Below, one piece after another: positions 10,769-23,268 of a stretch of DNA of 64,000 bases. Below the pieces are notes generated by a model. It made no database searches. It saw only the letters and a list, made by a program, of their open reading frames with translations, and was not told where the DNA came from. Both the position numbers and the translations under genes were made by a program. The stretch lies in assembly GCF_026210795.1 (NCBI RefSeq), contig NC_089438.1, forward strand, positions 3,245,501 to 3,309,500, read 5' to 3'. This stretch comes from Rhizophagus irregularis (Eukaryota > Glomeromycota > Glomeromycetes > Glomerales > Glomeraceae). Within the stretch, counting starts at the first letter, position 1; each line of letters begins with the position of its first letter.

Positions 10769-12490
10769 ATGTTCAAGTGGCTTTTTAAGAAAAAAAATGA
10801 AAAAAATCCGGGCACTACAAGTCCTATTATGTCATCCACCTCTTCTCTTCCCCCTTCGCTTATAGCTGATTTAGGTGAACTAAACCTCACTGAAGAACGC
10901 TTGAAACGTTATGCCGATGAGGCGGATACTCTAGTTTCCAGTACAAGGGAAAATGAATTAAGGGATAAAGCTAAATTTGTACGAGGAAAGGCTATTTCCA
11001 AAACGCTCAATAACATCAAACTTTCAATGAAAGTTGATCTTTGCTTTGTACTAGATTGCACTGGTTCTATGGGGCATCATATTTCTGCTGCTAGAGACTG
11101 TATCTTACAAGTTATAAATTACATTAAACGTACAAATCCAAGTATTGAACTTTGGGTTGGTTTTTGTGGCTATCGAGATCATAATGATGGTTCTTCTCGT
11201 CTACAAATTTTCGATTTTACCGATCAATATGACCAATTTATACAATATATGCTTAATGTAAAACCATCCAGTTCATCTGATAATGATGATGCTCCAGAGG
11301 ATGTTCTTGGAGGTCTTAATGCAGCAATAACAAAAATGAATTGGAAAAATAATACTCGGGTTCTTTTTCATATTGGTGATTCTCCACCACATGGTAAGAA
11401 TTTTACAAATTTGGAAGATAATTATCCAAGTGGTGATCCATATGGCCTAACCGCGGAAAATGTATTAAAAAATTTACAATCAAAAAATATCCTTTATTTT
11501 TTTGGAAAAATTACAAACCATACTGAAAAAATGCTTCAAATATTTCGTAGTATAATTGGTGAATTTCCAGTATTTGATCTTGTAGGAGCAGATCCAATTC
11601 AATTAATTGAAAAATTTATTAAAGCTACCTCATCATCTATTACTATCGCCGTTTCATTAACTAGTACTATTGGAAGCAATTCCAAAGAAATATATTCTTT
11701 ACAATTAAAAAAACTTCATATGAATCCCAATGAGCCTGATTGGAATATTCTACCATTGCAAAAAGGTGTTGTTATGTGGTATCTTATTCCTAAAACTCTG
11801 AATGAACTTAAAGATCCAAAATACTTCAACAAATCAAATCTTTCTACTAAAAGTTTCTCCTTCAAGATTGCTTCACAACCATTTTCTGCAGGTGCTGAAA
11901 AATGTGCATATTATGTTATTGATACCAAGAGTAATCCAACAAAAAAAATGGTAATAAAAAAATATCTTAATGTTGGAAAATGTAATCCTCTTGAAAAGTA
12001 TCTTGAGTCAGTAGAAGTTTCCTCAGTTGCAATTTTTCTCTCTACAGAATTTAATCGGATTACTGAACGAAAGAAGATCCCTAAAATTAATTTTCTCGAT
12101 GTGAAACTTTTGCGTAATGGTACTATTATTAACGATCATCAATATTATTCTATTGAATCAAAACTTGAAAATGCAGAGTATAAACGATTTAATACAAATA
12201 GTGGTGTAATTACAGAATTTCGACTTACTCTTGAAGCATTTGTTCATTTTACATATGAATATACTGAAGGATATTTAGTGGTTTGTGATCTTCAAGGAAT
12301 TGAACTTGATGATAAATTCTTATTAACTGATCCAGCTATTCATTGTATTGATTCTTTAAGATTTGGAGGAACAAATTTTGGTGAAGATGGAATTAATAAA
12401 TTATTCTTGGCAAATCATAGATGTAACGATATTTGTAAACAACTAAAATTACGTCATATTAATAATGACAAAGTAGCTAATCAAACGTAA
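10769..12490 (+). CDS. von Willebrand factor A domain / alpha-kinase protein (VwkA-like), 573 residues
   Basis: A single uninterrupted frame. Residues about 88-280 form a vWA domain: strand KVDLCFVLDCTGSM carries a MIDAS-type motif with Asp96, Thr98 and Ser100, followed by WVGFCGYRDHNDG and a DDAPEDVLGGL segment. Residues about 370-560 resemble the atypical alpha-kinase (MHCK/eEF2K) fold: FSAGAEKCAYYV, VIKKYL (nucleotide-contacting lysine), VVCDLQGI, LLTDPAIHC, then a glycine-rich FGGTNFGEDGINKLF and a HRCNDICKQL tail resembling the zinc-binding end of that fold. The order matches Dictyostelium VwkA, a kinase linked to contractile vacuole and myosin II control; the role here is inferred. The N-terminus is basic (FKKKNEK). 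No lesions, and GC content is higher than its surroundings. Confidence 0.92.
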   Translation: MFKWLFKKKNEKNPGTTSPIMSSTSSLPPSLIADLGELNLTEERLKRYADEADTLVSSTRENELRDKAKFVRGKAISKTLNNIKLSMKVDLCFVLDCTGSMGHHISAARDCILQVINYIKRTNPSIELWVGFCGYRDHNDGSSRLQIFDFTDQYDQFIQYMLNVKPSSSSDNDDAPEDVLGGLNAAITKMNWKNNTRVLFHIGDSPPHGKNFTNLEDNYPSGDPYGLTAENVLKNLQSKNILYFFGKITNHTEKMLQIFRSIIGEFPVFDLVGADPIQLIEKFIKATSSSITIAVSLTSTIGSNSKEIYSLQLKKLHMNPNEPDWNILPLQKGVVMWYLIPKTLNELKDPKYFNKSNLSTKSFSFKIASQPFSAGAEKCAYYVIDTKSNPTKKMVIKKYLNVGKCNPLEKYLESVEVSSVAIFLSTEFNRITERKKIPKINFLDVKLLRNGTIINDHQYYSIESKLENAEYKRFNTNSGVITEFRLTLEAFVHFTYEYTEGYLVVCDLQGIELDDKFLLTDPAIHCIDSLRFGGTNFGEDGINKLFLANHRCNDICKQLKLRHINNDKVANQT

Positions 12491-12504
12491 ATTATAAGAC
12501 TGGT

Positions 12505-13193
12505 TGGGGTGGTCAATGGACTAATATAATGTATAGTCATTTTTTTTTTTGTAAATTTGATACCAATCAATATTTAACACATTAATTTCGGAAAATATCA
12601 GTACTTTATTTATATATTTATATATATATTTATAATTATGTAATAAATTTATTATATCATTTTTATCATCTTACTTTTCTTTTAATTTTGACCATGTATT
12701 TCACGTGCTTTTTTAATTGTTGGGAACGTTGAAATAGTAGGCACTTTCTCATTAAAAAATCCGAAATCATAAAAACTTGATAAACTGTGCCTTATTTGTG
12801 TTTATGTAATAATAAAAAGTTAAAAAACATACACAATAACTTTAAAAACAATGCAACACCTCGCTTTTTGAAAAACCACAAAAAAAATTTTTTTATTTAT
12901 CATAGAGAAGCAGCTAAAAGGTTCTTTCAGAGCGGGAATATCTTTGGAGAGAAAAAGAAAGGTGTATGTGAAAGAGATGATTGTTTGGAATGTTTCTGCA
13001 GAAATATACAATGTAAATAATGGGAAGAGTTTTGATTTATGGAAGTTTAAAAATACATCAATTTTAATAGGAAACTTCATATAAAAGTCAATTGTTAGTA
13101 TATCGAAATACGATGATCACAAAAAATTGATCAATAGTAAATCCTACGGAGACTATATATACGTTTGATTTTATTTGTCCATTGACCACCCCA
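12505..13193. mobile_element. Non-autonomous element with perfect 17-bp terminal inverted repeats
   Basis: TGGGGTGGTCAATGGAC at 12505-12521 is mirrored exactly by its reverse complement at 13177-13193. The 689-bp interior is AT-rich and holds only weak open frames, for example 12787-13020. It begins 15 bp after the stop codon of the vWA/alpha-kinase gene, so it may supply that gene's 3' end. No clear target duplication was found. Confidence 0.8.
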
Positions 13194-13425
13194 ATGGCTG
13201 GTTCAATTTAATTCTGGTCATATAAAATTTAATTTAAATAACAAATATTGTATACATAATAAACTTTTGAAATTTTGATTTTTTTTTTTAAAAAAAAAAT
13301 TTTATTTATCAAGTCAGACTTTTATATTTCAATGTTGTTTAAAAGTTTTTGTTAAGTAAAACTTTGTTTTACACATAAATTTACTTATGTTAATAATATT
13401 TTTTTTTTATATATTATGAAAGTTT

Positions 13426-13992
13426 AATTCGTAATTCGTGTACCAATCGGAACAATTAGTGAAATATTTTTTTTCTACTTAATAATTTTGAAAATAAATG
13501 TTTTGAGTATATTCAGAATAAATTAAGGAGGTGGGGTTATATGTTCTTATGAAATCATTTAATTTTTAAAAATGAAATTTTACGAAATTTTACTTAATTT
13601 TTAACGATTTTGTAGGGTTGAAGCTGTTAGCCCTAAAATGAGAAAGATTTTGTGTTTTTTAGTATTACCTTTTTTTTTGATAATCTATTAATATATGTTC
13701 AAAAGTATGTATGTATAAAATTTGAGACTTTTAGCTAATATTTTTATTAAGCAAAAAATTGTGGGACGATTTTGCTAATATTTAAGCTAATTTACAACTT
13801 TTAAAGATTATTACGAAATATTAAGTTTTGTAAAGGTTATTTTAAATATTTGAATATAATAGAGTAAATTCCAAGGTTTTTCCAGTAAAAATTTCAATCG
13901 ATTTGGTCAAAAATTGATGCATTTACCTATATAAGAAACGCAAATTTGGAATATTCGAGGAGATGCTCCAATTGTTACACGAATTACGAATT
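13426..13992. mobile_element. MITE with about 25-bp terminal inverted repeats
   Basis: AATTCGTAATTCGTGTA at 13426 and its reverse complement ending at 13992 bound a 567-bp AT-rich segment. The match extends imperfectly to about 25 bp (nCAATyGGA). The terminus resembles the TTAATTCGTGATTCG end of the element at 33053-33306. No coding content. Confidence 0.75.
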
Positions 13993-14454
13993 TTTGACAA
14001 CATTTGTTTTTTTGTATAATTGTAGGTTTTTTGATTTTGTTGATCATTTATTCATTATTTCATTCACACTTTAAAAAAAAACTAAAAATTTTTTATTTTT
14101 TAAGAATGTTGTGTTAACATGTAATAAGTGATTAATAAAAAAAAACATTTCTGCAATTATGGTTCAGTTGTTTTCACTTTACGTTTTGTTTTTTACTTAT
14201 TTTTTTATTTTTTTTTATTTTGTATGTTTCTGTTTCATATTTCGCTTTCACTAATTTTATTCATTTTTTTTATATCTTTTAGTTTTTTTGATAAGGGTAT
14301 ATTTTTTTATTGTTTATTTATTTTTTATTTCATTTCTATCTTATATACTAACTTTATTTTTTATTTTTACTTCATGGTTTTATTTTTACTTGGTTTCCTA
14401 TCATTACTATCTTTTGCTACCCAACCTCCTATCATAATCATTTTTTTTATTTTT

Positions 14455-15105
14455 TGTCTCTCATCATTTTTCACCTATTACTTTTCATTATTCTATACTT
14501 TTCATCTCCCATTATTTTCTATTACATCTTTTCATTTTCCATTATCTCTTTTATCTCCTGTTTAATTCCCATCATTTCTTTTTGTCTCTCATCGCTTCTT
14601 TTCGTCTCCCATCACTCCCCCATCACTTCTTTTCGTCTCCCATCATGCCTCTTTATCTTCTCATCACTCCTTTTCGTATCCCATCACTCCTCTTCACCTC
14701 CCATCACTCTTTTTTGTCTCCCATCACTCCTTTTCGTCTCCTATCACCCCTTTTCGTATCCCATCATTCCTTTTCGTCCCCATCACTCCTTTTCATCCCC
14801 AACACTCCTCTTCATCTTCTCGTCACTCCTTTTCGTCTCCCATCACTCCTTTTCATCTCCTATCACGCCTCTTTATCTTCCATCACACCTCTTTATCTTC
14901 TCGTCACTCCTTTTCGTCTCCCATCACTCCATTTTGTCTCCTATCGCTCCTTTTCGTCTCCCATCACTTCTTTTCGTTTCCTATCATTCCTCTTCATCTT
15001 CTTTTTGTCTCCCATAACTCCTTTTTATTTCTCATCACTCCTCTTCATCTTCTCATCACTCCTTTTCGTCTCCCATCACTCCTCTTCATCTACCATCATG
15101 CCATA
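14455..15105 (+). repeat. Homopyrimidine minisatellite, unit near CATCACTCCTTTTCGTCTCC
   Basis: About 30 imperfect tandem copies of a roughly 20-bp C/T-rich unit, with variants CTCTTCATCTT, CTTTTCGTATCC and GCCTCTTTATCTTC. Almost all purines are on the minus strand. Open frames across it (for example 14454-15017 and 14582-15157) encode Ser/Pro/Leu/Phe repeats and are by-products of the repeat, not genes. The preceding 14128-14455 is T-rich and grades into the array. Confidence 0.88.
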
Positions 15106-15263
15106 TTTCTCCTTTTTGTTAAAGGAGAGATCAACAATTTGTATATTTATAAATTGAAGTCATTTTTTTTTTACAATAACTTTCACTTAAAAGATCTTTT
15201 AAAGTATGTCAAACTCCCCCATGAAAATGACCTCTTGTTTATGTGACACATTATTATTATAAA

Positions 15264-16372
15264 TATTTTAATCGTATCAATCCTTTACCTAGTCCTTTTC
15301 CATTCCCATTCTGGAAATTTACCTCAATTATATAAATATTGCATGGTAAAAATCTCATAAAATTTTTCGAATCTAATCATAAAATATCATGGTGATTTAT
15401 TTGAGTTCTATTTAGATACACGCTTTATAGCTCTAAATCGAATAGAATATATTGAAAAACTTTATTAGCCTCATCAAAAAATCTATATATTTAGGAAATT
15501 TTCTGATAAAAATGGTAGAGGGTTTCATGAATTAGGGATAATGTGAAAGGGAATATTGTTAAATCTTGAAGATATAATCGACATCAATTTACACAATTTA
15601 CACAAGCTATTTAATCACAAAAATTTGTCAATGAAGCTTCCTCATTTGGTAAATAAACTTTTTAATGTAATTTGTGGATATTTCTACATGTAATCAATTT
15701 ACAAATGATAAAATGATATGATTATCCGCATCATTAAATTCGTAAATATTTTTTGGATTTATTGATGTTTCAATTATTTTAAAGATATTATTTTAAATTT
15801 TATTTTTTTCTTCAATAGACTGCGAATACTATTTCATTCATTATCTATTATCTTGTAAATTATCCAGATGTTAAAAAGAAAATGTTGAACGAAATTGATA
15901 GAATCTTCAAGATGACAAGACACGTCCAGTTACCGAAAATGATTTTCATAATTTAACGTATCGTTAAGCGATTGTAAAAGAAGTATCTCGCATTTTCTCA
16001 GTCGTAAATTAAGATGTCTTGAAAACATGATGAAATAGGAGGCTATCAATGGTAAAACAATTATTAGAATTAATATTGACGGTATTCATAACAATGAAAA
16101 ATATTGGGAAGAACCAAATAAATTTTATCCTGATAAATGGATGATTGAAGGTTAAGAAAAATTCATTTATTTCGTTTGGTGGGGGACTAAGAGTTTGTCT
16201 AGGAAGAAAGTTGGTAATGATTGAATTAATTTGTTTAATGACTTTATTACTTAAAAATATGAAATTGATTTAATAGATAAGAAACTCCTTTAAAAACTGA
16301 ATCAGGTATTATAGTTTCCTGTACTGAATTATTAATTAAAATTAAATTAAGAAATTTAAAACATTTTGTGAG
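15264..16372 (+). pseudogene. Cytochrome P450 pseudogene
   Basis: Fragments in correct P450 order across shifting frames: the proline hinge YFNRINPLPSPFPFPF at 15264; FSDKNGRGFHELGIM near 15500; QFTQAI-stop-SQKFVNEAS near 15600; a helix-K-like EVSRIFS near 15980; NNEKYWEEPNKFYPDKW near 16090; the heme-thiolate loop SFGGGLRVCLGRKL near 16170-16215 with the ligand Cys; and ESGIIVSCTELLIKIKL near 16310-16350. Stops and frameshifts are numerous. The span is shorter than a full P450 of about 500 residues, so internal segments are lost. An intron-like gap lies near 15660-15820. The intact gene would have been an ER-bound monooxygenase. Confidence 0.88.
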
Positions 16373-17230
16373 TATTTAAAAGGATGCGCAATATTTAATA
16401 ATAATGTAAATTGAATTTTTCAATTCATATTAAGTAAAATAAAGAAAAAATCTTTTATTACATATGGACATTTGTTAATTTTTTTTTTTGATATTGTAAA
16501 ACCTGATTAGTTTGAACTCTGGATACCAAATTCTTATGAAGTTTTAACAAACATATTTTTCATTAATAGTTATTACAAGAGTAATAAGAGATTTCAAACA
16601 ATAAAAAAAAACTCTTCCTTTCGATCGAGACTTAACCAAAAATTTTATGGTCAAAAAAAAATGATAATAAGTTATATGTGAAGAGACTTAAGAGTTACAA
16701 ATTTTATTAATTTTTGAGTTCCTCCTTATTAAAATAAACTTTTATTATTCTTTTTTTATAGATTATGTATATTTTTTGAATTTTTTTTTTATTTTTGGAA
16801 AATAAAGAAGTATCGACCAATCGTCCAAACGATCAATGGTGTTTTAACAAAAAGATGAAATATTTTGGAAAATGATAAAGAAGTCCAAGCTTTTTTTTTT
16901 TTGATAAAAAGTTCAACAAGAGTGTTTTTATTCAACTTTTATGGAGTAAAGAAGATGTTATATGACAAAGTTTTTGATGAAAAATTTTCAACCTGCTGCG
17001 GGTGACAAAGTAAAAATGATAGTCACATGATAACCATAATGCACTTTAATAGGTTCGATATGTCTTGCAACATCTTCAATATATGGGTTATATGAGTTGA
17101 AGATTTTTTTAGTATTTTGTATGACAAACAAGAAACTTGCGAAACTGAAATTTTTAGAAAGAAAGAAGAGAGTAAGTATAGCAAAAAACGCAAATAAATT
17201 TCGCGTTACGCGTAAATACAAATCATAAAT
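16373..17230. other. Intergenic, no convincing gene
   Basis: A minus-strand frame at 16988-17248 (MRNTHMIYDLYLRVTRN...) overlaps the adjacent tandem repeat and has no recognisable motif. T-runs followed by GATA occur at about 16481 and about 16891. Confidence 0.45.
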
Positions 17231-17235
17231 CATAT

Positions 17236-17361
17236 GCGTGTTTCGCACACGGCTACATATATATTAAAAAATTTATCCATAGTCAATTCACGTGATGCGT
17301 GTTTCGCACACTAATAAAAATTTATTCATAGTCAATTCACGTGATGCGTGTTTCGCACACT
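17236..17361. repeat. Short tandem repeat, 2.5 copies of a 49-61 bp unit
   Basis: GCGTGTTTCGCACAC recurs at 17236, 17297 and 17346. The spacers share ATTTATnCATAGTCAATTCACGTGA. TGCG-TGTTT-CGCA could form a small hairpin in each copy. The unit includes the palindrome CACGTG. Confidence 0.75.
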
Positions 17362-18290
17362 AGTGTATATTAAGAAATAATCTATATTTTTTTAATTATT
17401 TTTTTTTAAAAAAAACGAATATAGTAGCAGATATTCAAAAGTATATATTCAAGACTTCTAGCTGATACGTAAACTTATGAAGAAATCATATTACCAAAAT
17501 TTAGCTAATTGGCAATGTTTAATAAATTTCAAAGATTTTATAATATTGATATCTAATACTTAGAATACTACATATGCAACATCTCATCAAATTAGCGTTC
17601 AACGTTCTTTAATCTTTTGAGTATTATTTTAAATTTCATTCATCATTAACTTCTACAGTATATATATCCAATCTGTGGAATAAATTTCTTTAGTGAATAT
17701 TTAATAAATTCTTATAAAACCTATTCAGTTATCTTATAGGGAATAAGTGATTTCATTTGATTTTTGTATAGAAAATATCAACATCATTATTCCAAATAAT
17801 AATTACGAATAAATTATTCGTCATTTTGATTATAGCCTATATTAATAAAATTTTAATCTATATTAAATTACTATGCCTGATATTTACCTTAGAGGACAAT
17901 ATACGGTTAGTTTGATGCCCAAAATATTGGTTTAGACTTTTCCAGCATTTTTATAGTATTACATACGCTTAAGCTTAAAGTTGATGCTTATTTCTAAATT
18001 TAGAATATGCTTTAAGCTTCCTCTTTGCACGTGGTAGGTTAATACAGTCTAATACAGTCAGTATATATTGAAAAAAGTAATGAAAACATATAATACGTAA
18101 TAAAATATAATCATAATCACTGAAATTACTATGAAAATAATGATTAACTTAGTAAAGTGTGTAATAATTACCTTTACCTTTTTTTTGAAAAAAAATTCAC
18201 TATTATTCCTAAATAGAATAATGAAATTATGTAGAAAGAAGCGCATCTTTCATTTTTTTTTTTCCGAAACCTTTTCTTTTTAAGGCTTAT
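17362..18290. other. Intergenic, nothing recognised
   Basis: AT-rich. The open frame at 18058-18246 on the minus strand is Ile/Phe/Val-rich low complexity and is not supported as a gene. Confidence 0.5.
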
Positions 18291-18623
18291 CTAAATTAAA
18301 ACAATAATTTCAAAAATAATTATAATCTTTTTATCGCCATTTTCAAAAATGATGTACGCTAAAATATTCACCAAAAAAAAAAATATTTTTTTAAATATTG
18401 CAAAAACCCGAGATTTCCCAGTGTTTTTAGAAAAAAAAAATATAACAATGTTGAGTATTTCAAGTTGAGAAATCAAAAAAGCTCCAGTTTTTAAGTTTTT
18501 ATTTTTCCCAAAATTAAATTTTCTGGGTTTCAACTCCGTAATCATTTTTTTTTTTGATACACCCCTTGAATAATACATCATCATCATTTTGAAACGGTTA
18601 TAGACTATGATATTAGAAAACAT
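18291..18623 (-). CDS. Unidentified 110-residue open frame, probably part of a repeat
   Basis: The frame reads through homopolymer runs: GVSKKKM spans an A-run and ELKPRKFNFGKNKNLK follows. The centre has a mixed, protein-like composition but both ends are low-complexity. The TATCA-A-run at the start of the protein-like part resembles retroelement tails seen elsewhere in the window. I do not recognise it. Confidence 0.2.
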   Translation of the reverse strand: MFSNIIVYNRFKMMMMYYSRGVSKKKMITELKPRKFNFGKNKNLKTGAFLISQLEILNIVIFFFSKNTGKSRVFAIFKKIFFFLVNILAYIIFENGDKKIIIIFEIIVLI

Positions 18624-20472
18624 TTACTACCAATAAAAATAAATCTTTTACTTGAAACCCACAATTATATCAATATTATTATCATTAGGTAAAACAAAAA
18701 AAAAAAATTTCTTTTTAGTAAAAAAGTTTGATGTAATTTTCTTTCTAATAACAATAATAAAAAATAGTAATAATCAAAAGTAATTTAATATAAATTTTTC
18801 ATGGAAATAAATAATTTTATTTGGTACTTGCCTAATTATTTTGTAATAAAATCTCATTAATAGAGACAAACCTAATTTATATGAGATTTATAATAATAAT
18901 TACTAGATTTTTTTATTAATCAGTGTAATGTTAATTGTTTTTTTATTTGTCTAATAGTGTACTCAATCTGCAATATTATAAAGCTTAAAACTGTCAAATT
19001 TTAATCATGTGATATTATGAACATGTGACACTGGTGATGATCACCAGTAGCGATAAATAGAAAATTTGTAAATTTATTCTTATATGTGAAGGAGGTTGGA
19101 ACCAATTAACATAATAAAATTTTTAAGATACCTTTTAAACTGGTTAACCATTTTAATTGGTTAATTAATCAATTAAATTATTTAGTCAATATTTATGTTC
19201 ACGAATTTCAATTTATAGCATTATTCATTTCAACTCCGCTTAAAGAATTAGTAAGCTTATCATTCCAAATTTGCGTAGTCCTCATTTAAATTTATAGAAT
19301 AAATAACCTAGCATCATCATTTGCCTTATCATTAAAAGGGATGAGATATCACTAAAATTAAGAATCAAAGTTTGCCACAAAACATCAAAATTAAATTACT
19401 GGATGCTGAGAAAATCGCATAACTCTAATTTCAACTTTTTAAAAATAGGCTAGATTCCAGATATCTATTATACAGGAGGTCATAGTGGACTTTTGGCCAA
19501 AATCACCCTTTTTTATAAATCATTTTTGGTATTATTTTGACATAGAAAAGTTTAAATATTTTAAATTACTTTGGAAAATACACGCTTATTCCAGTATATG
19601 AGCGATATATAATAAATAAATATATACTATAGTCAAACACGCTAGACCAAAAGCGAATATCAAAATCCTAACATGATATATATGGGAAGTCGAATTTTTG
19701 AAAAAAAGGAATTATTTTATCAATTTTCGAAAAAAAATCATGAACGACTCCATATTGTAAAAAGAATTGTTACAAAGATAATTAATTCAAATGAAACATT
19801 TTTTTTTTCACCAAAACAATAAAATCTCTATATAACCTTTTTTTTGTATATCGCTGGATTTTTTTCTCCTTCCCATCTGATTCTCTGATTTGACTAGTAA
19901 AAGCCTTTTCTAAAACCAATTATAATCTTTTGGTGTAAAATAGTTCAAAATGTAACACAGTTTATATTCAAGATTGTTAATTAAAAGCACTCAACTTTTC
20001 TTTAGAATATGAAGATAATGAGTGTATTAAAATTAATTTTTTTTTTTTTTGATATATTAATACAGTACATTATAATGTGACGACTGTGACGTGTGATAAA
20101 TGGTAATTTTTAATTATTTTCGAACTTTCCTAACAAATTATCACCACTTATCTCTGAAAAGGTATCAAAAAAAAAAAAATGTTTGAAGTTGCAGACCACT
20201 TTTAACAGAAAATAGAAATCGTAAAATCTTATTTTTCTTTGCTGTTATTGATATTTGAACAAATATTTAATGAGAATAGAAAGAAAAGACAATTAATAAT
20301 CCTTAAAGCAACAGTTAATCATCAATTGTCATCTTAAAACAAGTTGGTTGTGAAAAAGAAAATATCATTACAAAGAGAGAGAAAATAGATGAATTTATAG
20401 ATTCTAAATATAATGTATTACGAATCTATGAAACTAAACTTTCATTAATTATTAAATTTTAGAATAAACGAG
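18624..20472. other. Intergenic, no gene recognised
   Basis: AT-rich sequence. GGTTAACCATTTTAATTGG near 19140 is a local inverted repeat. T-run/GATA and TATC/A-run junctions occur at about 20040 and about 20163. Confidence 0.45.
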
Positions 20473-20931
20473 AAATATCATTTCAACTCAAAATGTACAA
20501 GAACCTTTGTTCGTGTTATAGATTTAAAAAAGGAAGGTATCTACTAAGATTGGTGCATATATTAAAATTAACAAAAAAATTTTTTTTTTTAGATGTAATT
20601 ATATCAATTTTATAATAAACTCTTCAATTATTGGTAGTAAATTTATCTACTCAAGAATTCACTGATTGTTAAATTTACAAAAATAAATAAAATAAAAATA
20701 CAAGCAATTAAAATAATTGCTAAAGTTCGTTCATCGCTTGTAAATAATAATGTAAGGCGCAAACTATAAATGAAATTACAAACTTAAAATTTTATTGCGG
20801 CAATTATAAAAAAATAAATATTTCATTGGTTTTCGTAAAATATAAATCAATGAATAGTATATGATTTGAATAATTTTATAAAGTAATTTATTGATACAGT
20901 AAGTTATAATATGAAAGAGAAAAAATTATAT

Positions 20932-20987
20932 AAATTACAAACTAAGAATCTTTAATCTTACTACTCTAGTCTTAGTGTTTAAATAAT
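20932..20987 (-). promoter_or_regulatory. Conserved 3' stem-loop element of the kinase family (copy 2)
   Basis: AAATTACAAACTAAGAATCTT then TACTCTAGTCTTAGTGTTTA on the plus strand. ACTAAGA/TCTTAGT can pair. It starts about 33 nt past the stop codon of kinase gene 2. Confidence 0.65.
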
Positions 20988-21019
20988 TCATAAATGAAAT
21001 AATGTAATACTAACGTCAA

Positions 21020-23268
21020 TTAGTTTTCATCCATATCTAAATACATTAAAAGAAATATTATTTTAAATAAAAAATGGAATTTAGTAATTAAAAAATTTTT
21101 TGACTAAACAAACTTAATCTTTTAAAATACTTACTTTCGGGAAGTTCAAATTCATCTTGCTCTTCAGAATGAAAATTTGGATTATTATATATTTCATCAT
21201 CATCTATAAAAATTGGTAATATAAATTATTAAGCTAAATATCATTACTATAAAAGGTTAAACAATTATTTGCATAGTATACCATCAATATTAATACGATT
21301 TCTCTTCATTTGTTGCATTATTTCTTGAAAATCTAATAATTAAAGCAAAATAACATTTAATATTAGAAAATTAGACAAATATCCAATTATTTACTTGCCA
21401 TTTTCTAATCTTCTTTTGAATGATTTGTTACTGTTAGCTAAAAATTTTTAAAAATAATTAATGCAAATTCAAAATAAAAATAAATATTTTAAAAAATAAA
21501 TTACCCACTTATTTTTGAAGAATTATTACTTTGATTACTCAATTTACCAATATCATCAACTTAAAAAGCAAAATCAATTAATAAATATATTGTAACATAT
21601 TAATTATTAATATAAACTTATAAATACTTACTATGATTAGGAATATGAAAGTCATATGATTTGTTACTGTGAAATGCTAATAAAAGGAGATAATCTATCA
21701 TTAATTATTAATAAATAAAAATTATAAAAAAATTGCTTAATTTATACCCGGTTGCTCTTCTATATGTTAAAAAAGGAAAATATTATATTAGTTATTGAAC
21801 TTTTTTTATACTATTTAATACTATAATAATTACCTTCAGTCGCATTTCTTGGTTCAGGAAGATTTTCAAATTGATGAACTTTACTCGTAAATAATTTGCT
21901 ACTGCTAGTATAATTTTCTAAGTTATTCATTTTCAAATTATTGTTTTCTTCTGATAAATTTGAATTTTTTTGGTAATATAAATTAAGTTCACTTATTTTT
22001 TTCTCAAGTGTAACAATATCAGGTCGCTTTAACGGATTAGCATCCCAGCATTGTATCATTAAATTTTTATATTCTATAGGAGTTCCTGGTACAACTTTTG
22101 GTCTTATACCTTTAATTATATTCATTGCAAGATAATAATCATGTTCATAATTAATAAATGGTGGTTGACCAGATGAAATCTCCCACATAAGCATTGCAAT
22201 ACTATAAATATCAGATTTAAAAGTAGTTTCTTTTCCTGCAATAACTTCTGGTGCAATATAAGGAAGATTTCCATATATACTTTTTGATGGTCTATCTGCA
22301 GGTCCACAAAATCCAAGATCACTAATATTACACCCTTCACCAATAATAAGTAATATATTTCCAGAATGCAAATCCCTATGAATTGCATTTTCATCATGAA
22401 TTCGTAAAAGTGCATCAATTATATCAACAGCAATTTGAATTCTTTCTTTCCATGTAAGTTGAGTATGACTTTGTTGTAAATATTTTCTTAAATCTATATC
22501 CAATTCATTCATTACAAGCATATAATCTCCATTTAATGGATCTTGTGTCAAACCATAACATGGAACAATCGCATCTGGCCATTTATTACTTATATTTAAA
22601 TGTGAAATAGCCTATAAAAAAAAGAAAATATTATAAAAGCTTTTAAATAATAATTGTAACATTATTAGATTACAAACCTCTTCAAACCAACGTTTATTTG
22701 CACTTTCAACATTTTCTAATCGTTTAAGTACCACGTTTTGTTTCCTAAATCTTTTTAATTGTTGTTCTTTAGAATCCCACTCATTATAACTTCCATTAAT
22801 CCACTCTGCTGTATAGATTTCAGAGCATCCACCTTTTGTTAAATAATTAATATTTTTTAAATTACTATATGGAATCCATTCAACTATACTATCTGGTTCA
22901 ATTGTTTTCATTTGACATTCTTGTATTAAATTATCAATGTCATCATTTCCAGATGTCCAATTTGAAAATTTTGCTTTTAAATAATTTCGAACACAAAATT
23001 CACAATATAATGTAGCTAAACATTTTTGGTTACAATTTTCACAAACTCTTCTTATTCCTTTATTAAAAACAATTTTACTACTGTCATAAACTTTAGTTAA
23101 TTTTCTTACTGCTTCAGATTTTTCATCTTTTGTAAGTGATTCATCAGCAAGAATTATTTGTTTTTGAAATTCCACTTGTTTGTGTCTTTTATTGTAAATA
23201 TTATAATCTGTTAGTGCAAATGCTCTATTAATTGCAGCATAAATTAAACTTTTTCTAATAGCAGACAT
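21020..23268 (-). CDS. Tyrosine-kinase-like protein kinase, gene 2 (9 exons, 549 residues)
   Basis: Exons: 23268-22678, 22611-21834, 21759-21748, 21676-21632, 21559-21505, 21430-21399, 21332-21282, 21203-21135, 21036-21020; total 1650 nt. The intron after 21399 has a GC donor (GGCAAGT). The acceptor before 21430 is one of two close choices, picked because it keeps the frame. The N-terminal Cys-rich segment (VCENCNQKCLATLYCEFC), FSNWTSGNDDIDNLIQ and EWIPYSNLKNINYL precede the kinase. Loop TKGGCSEIYTA is followed by VVLK at 182, IHRDLHSGN at 273-281, DLG for DFG, and LPYIAPE. The tail is Asn/Glu-rich (FHSEEQDEFELPE) and ends NMDEN. It is intact, and is the functional counterpart of the broken copy at 51.2-53.4 kb, whose promoter region is also shared. 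Confidence 0.87.

Noticed and set aside
13021-13080. 77- and 86-codon frames inside the 12505-13193 element
   Set aside because: Opposite-strand overlapping frames with Lys/Phe/Asn bias and no transposase motif.
14128-15157. Three overlapping long open frames (145, 187 and 191 codons)
   Set aside because: All arise from the C/T-rich minisatellite, where stop codons cannot easily form. Several frames are open at once.
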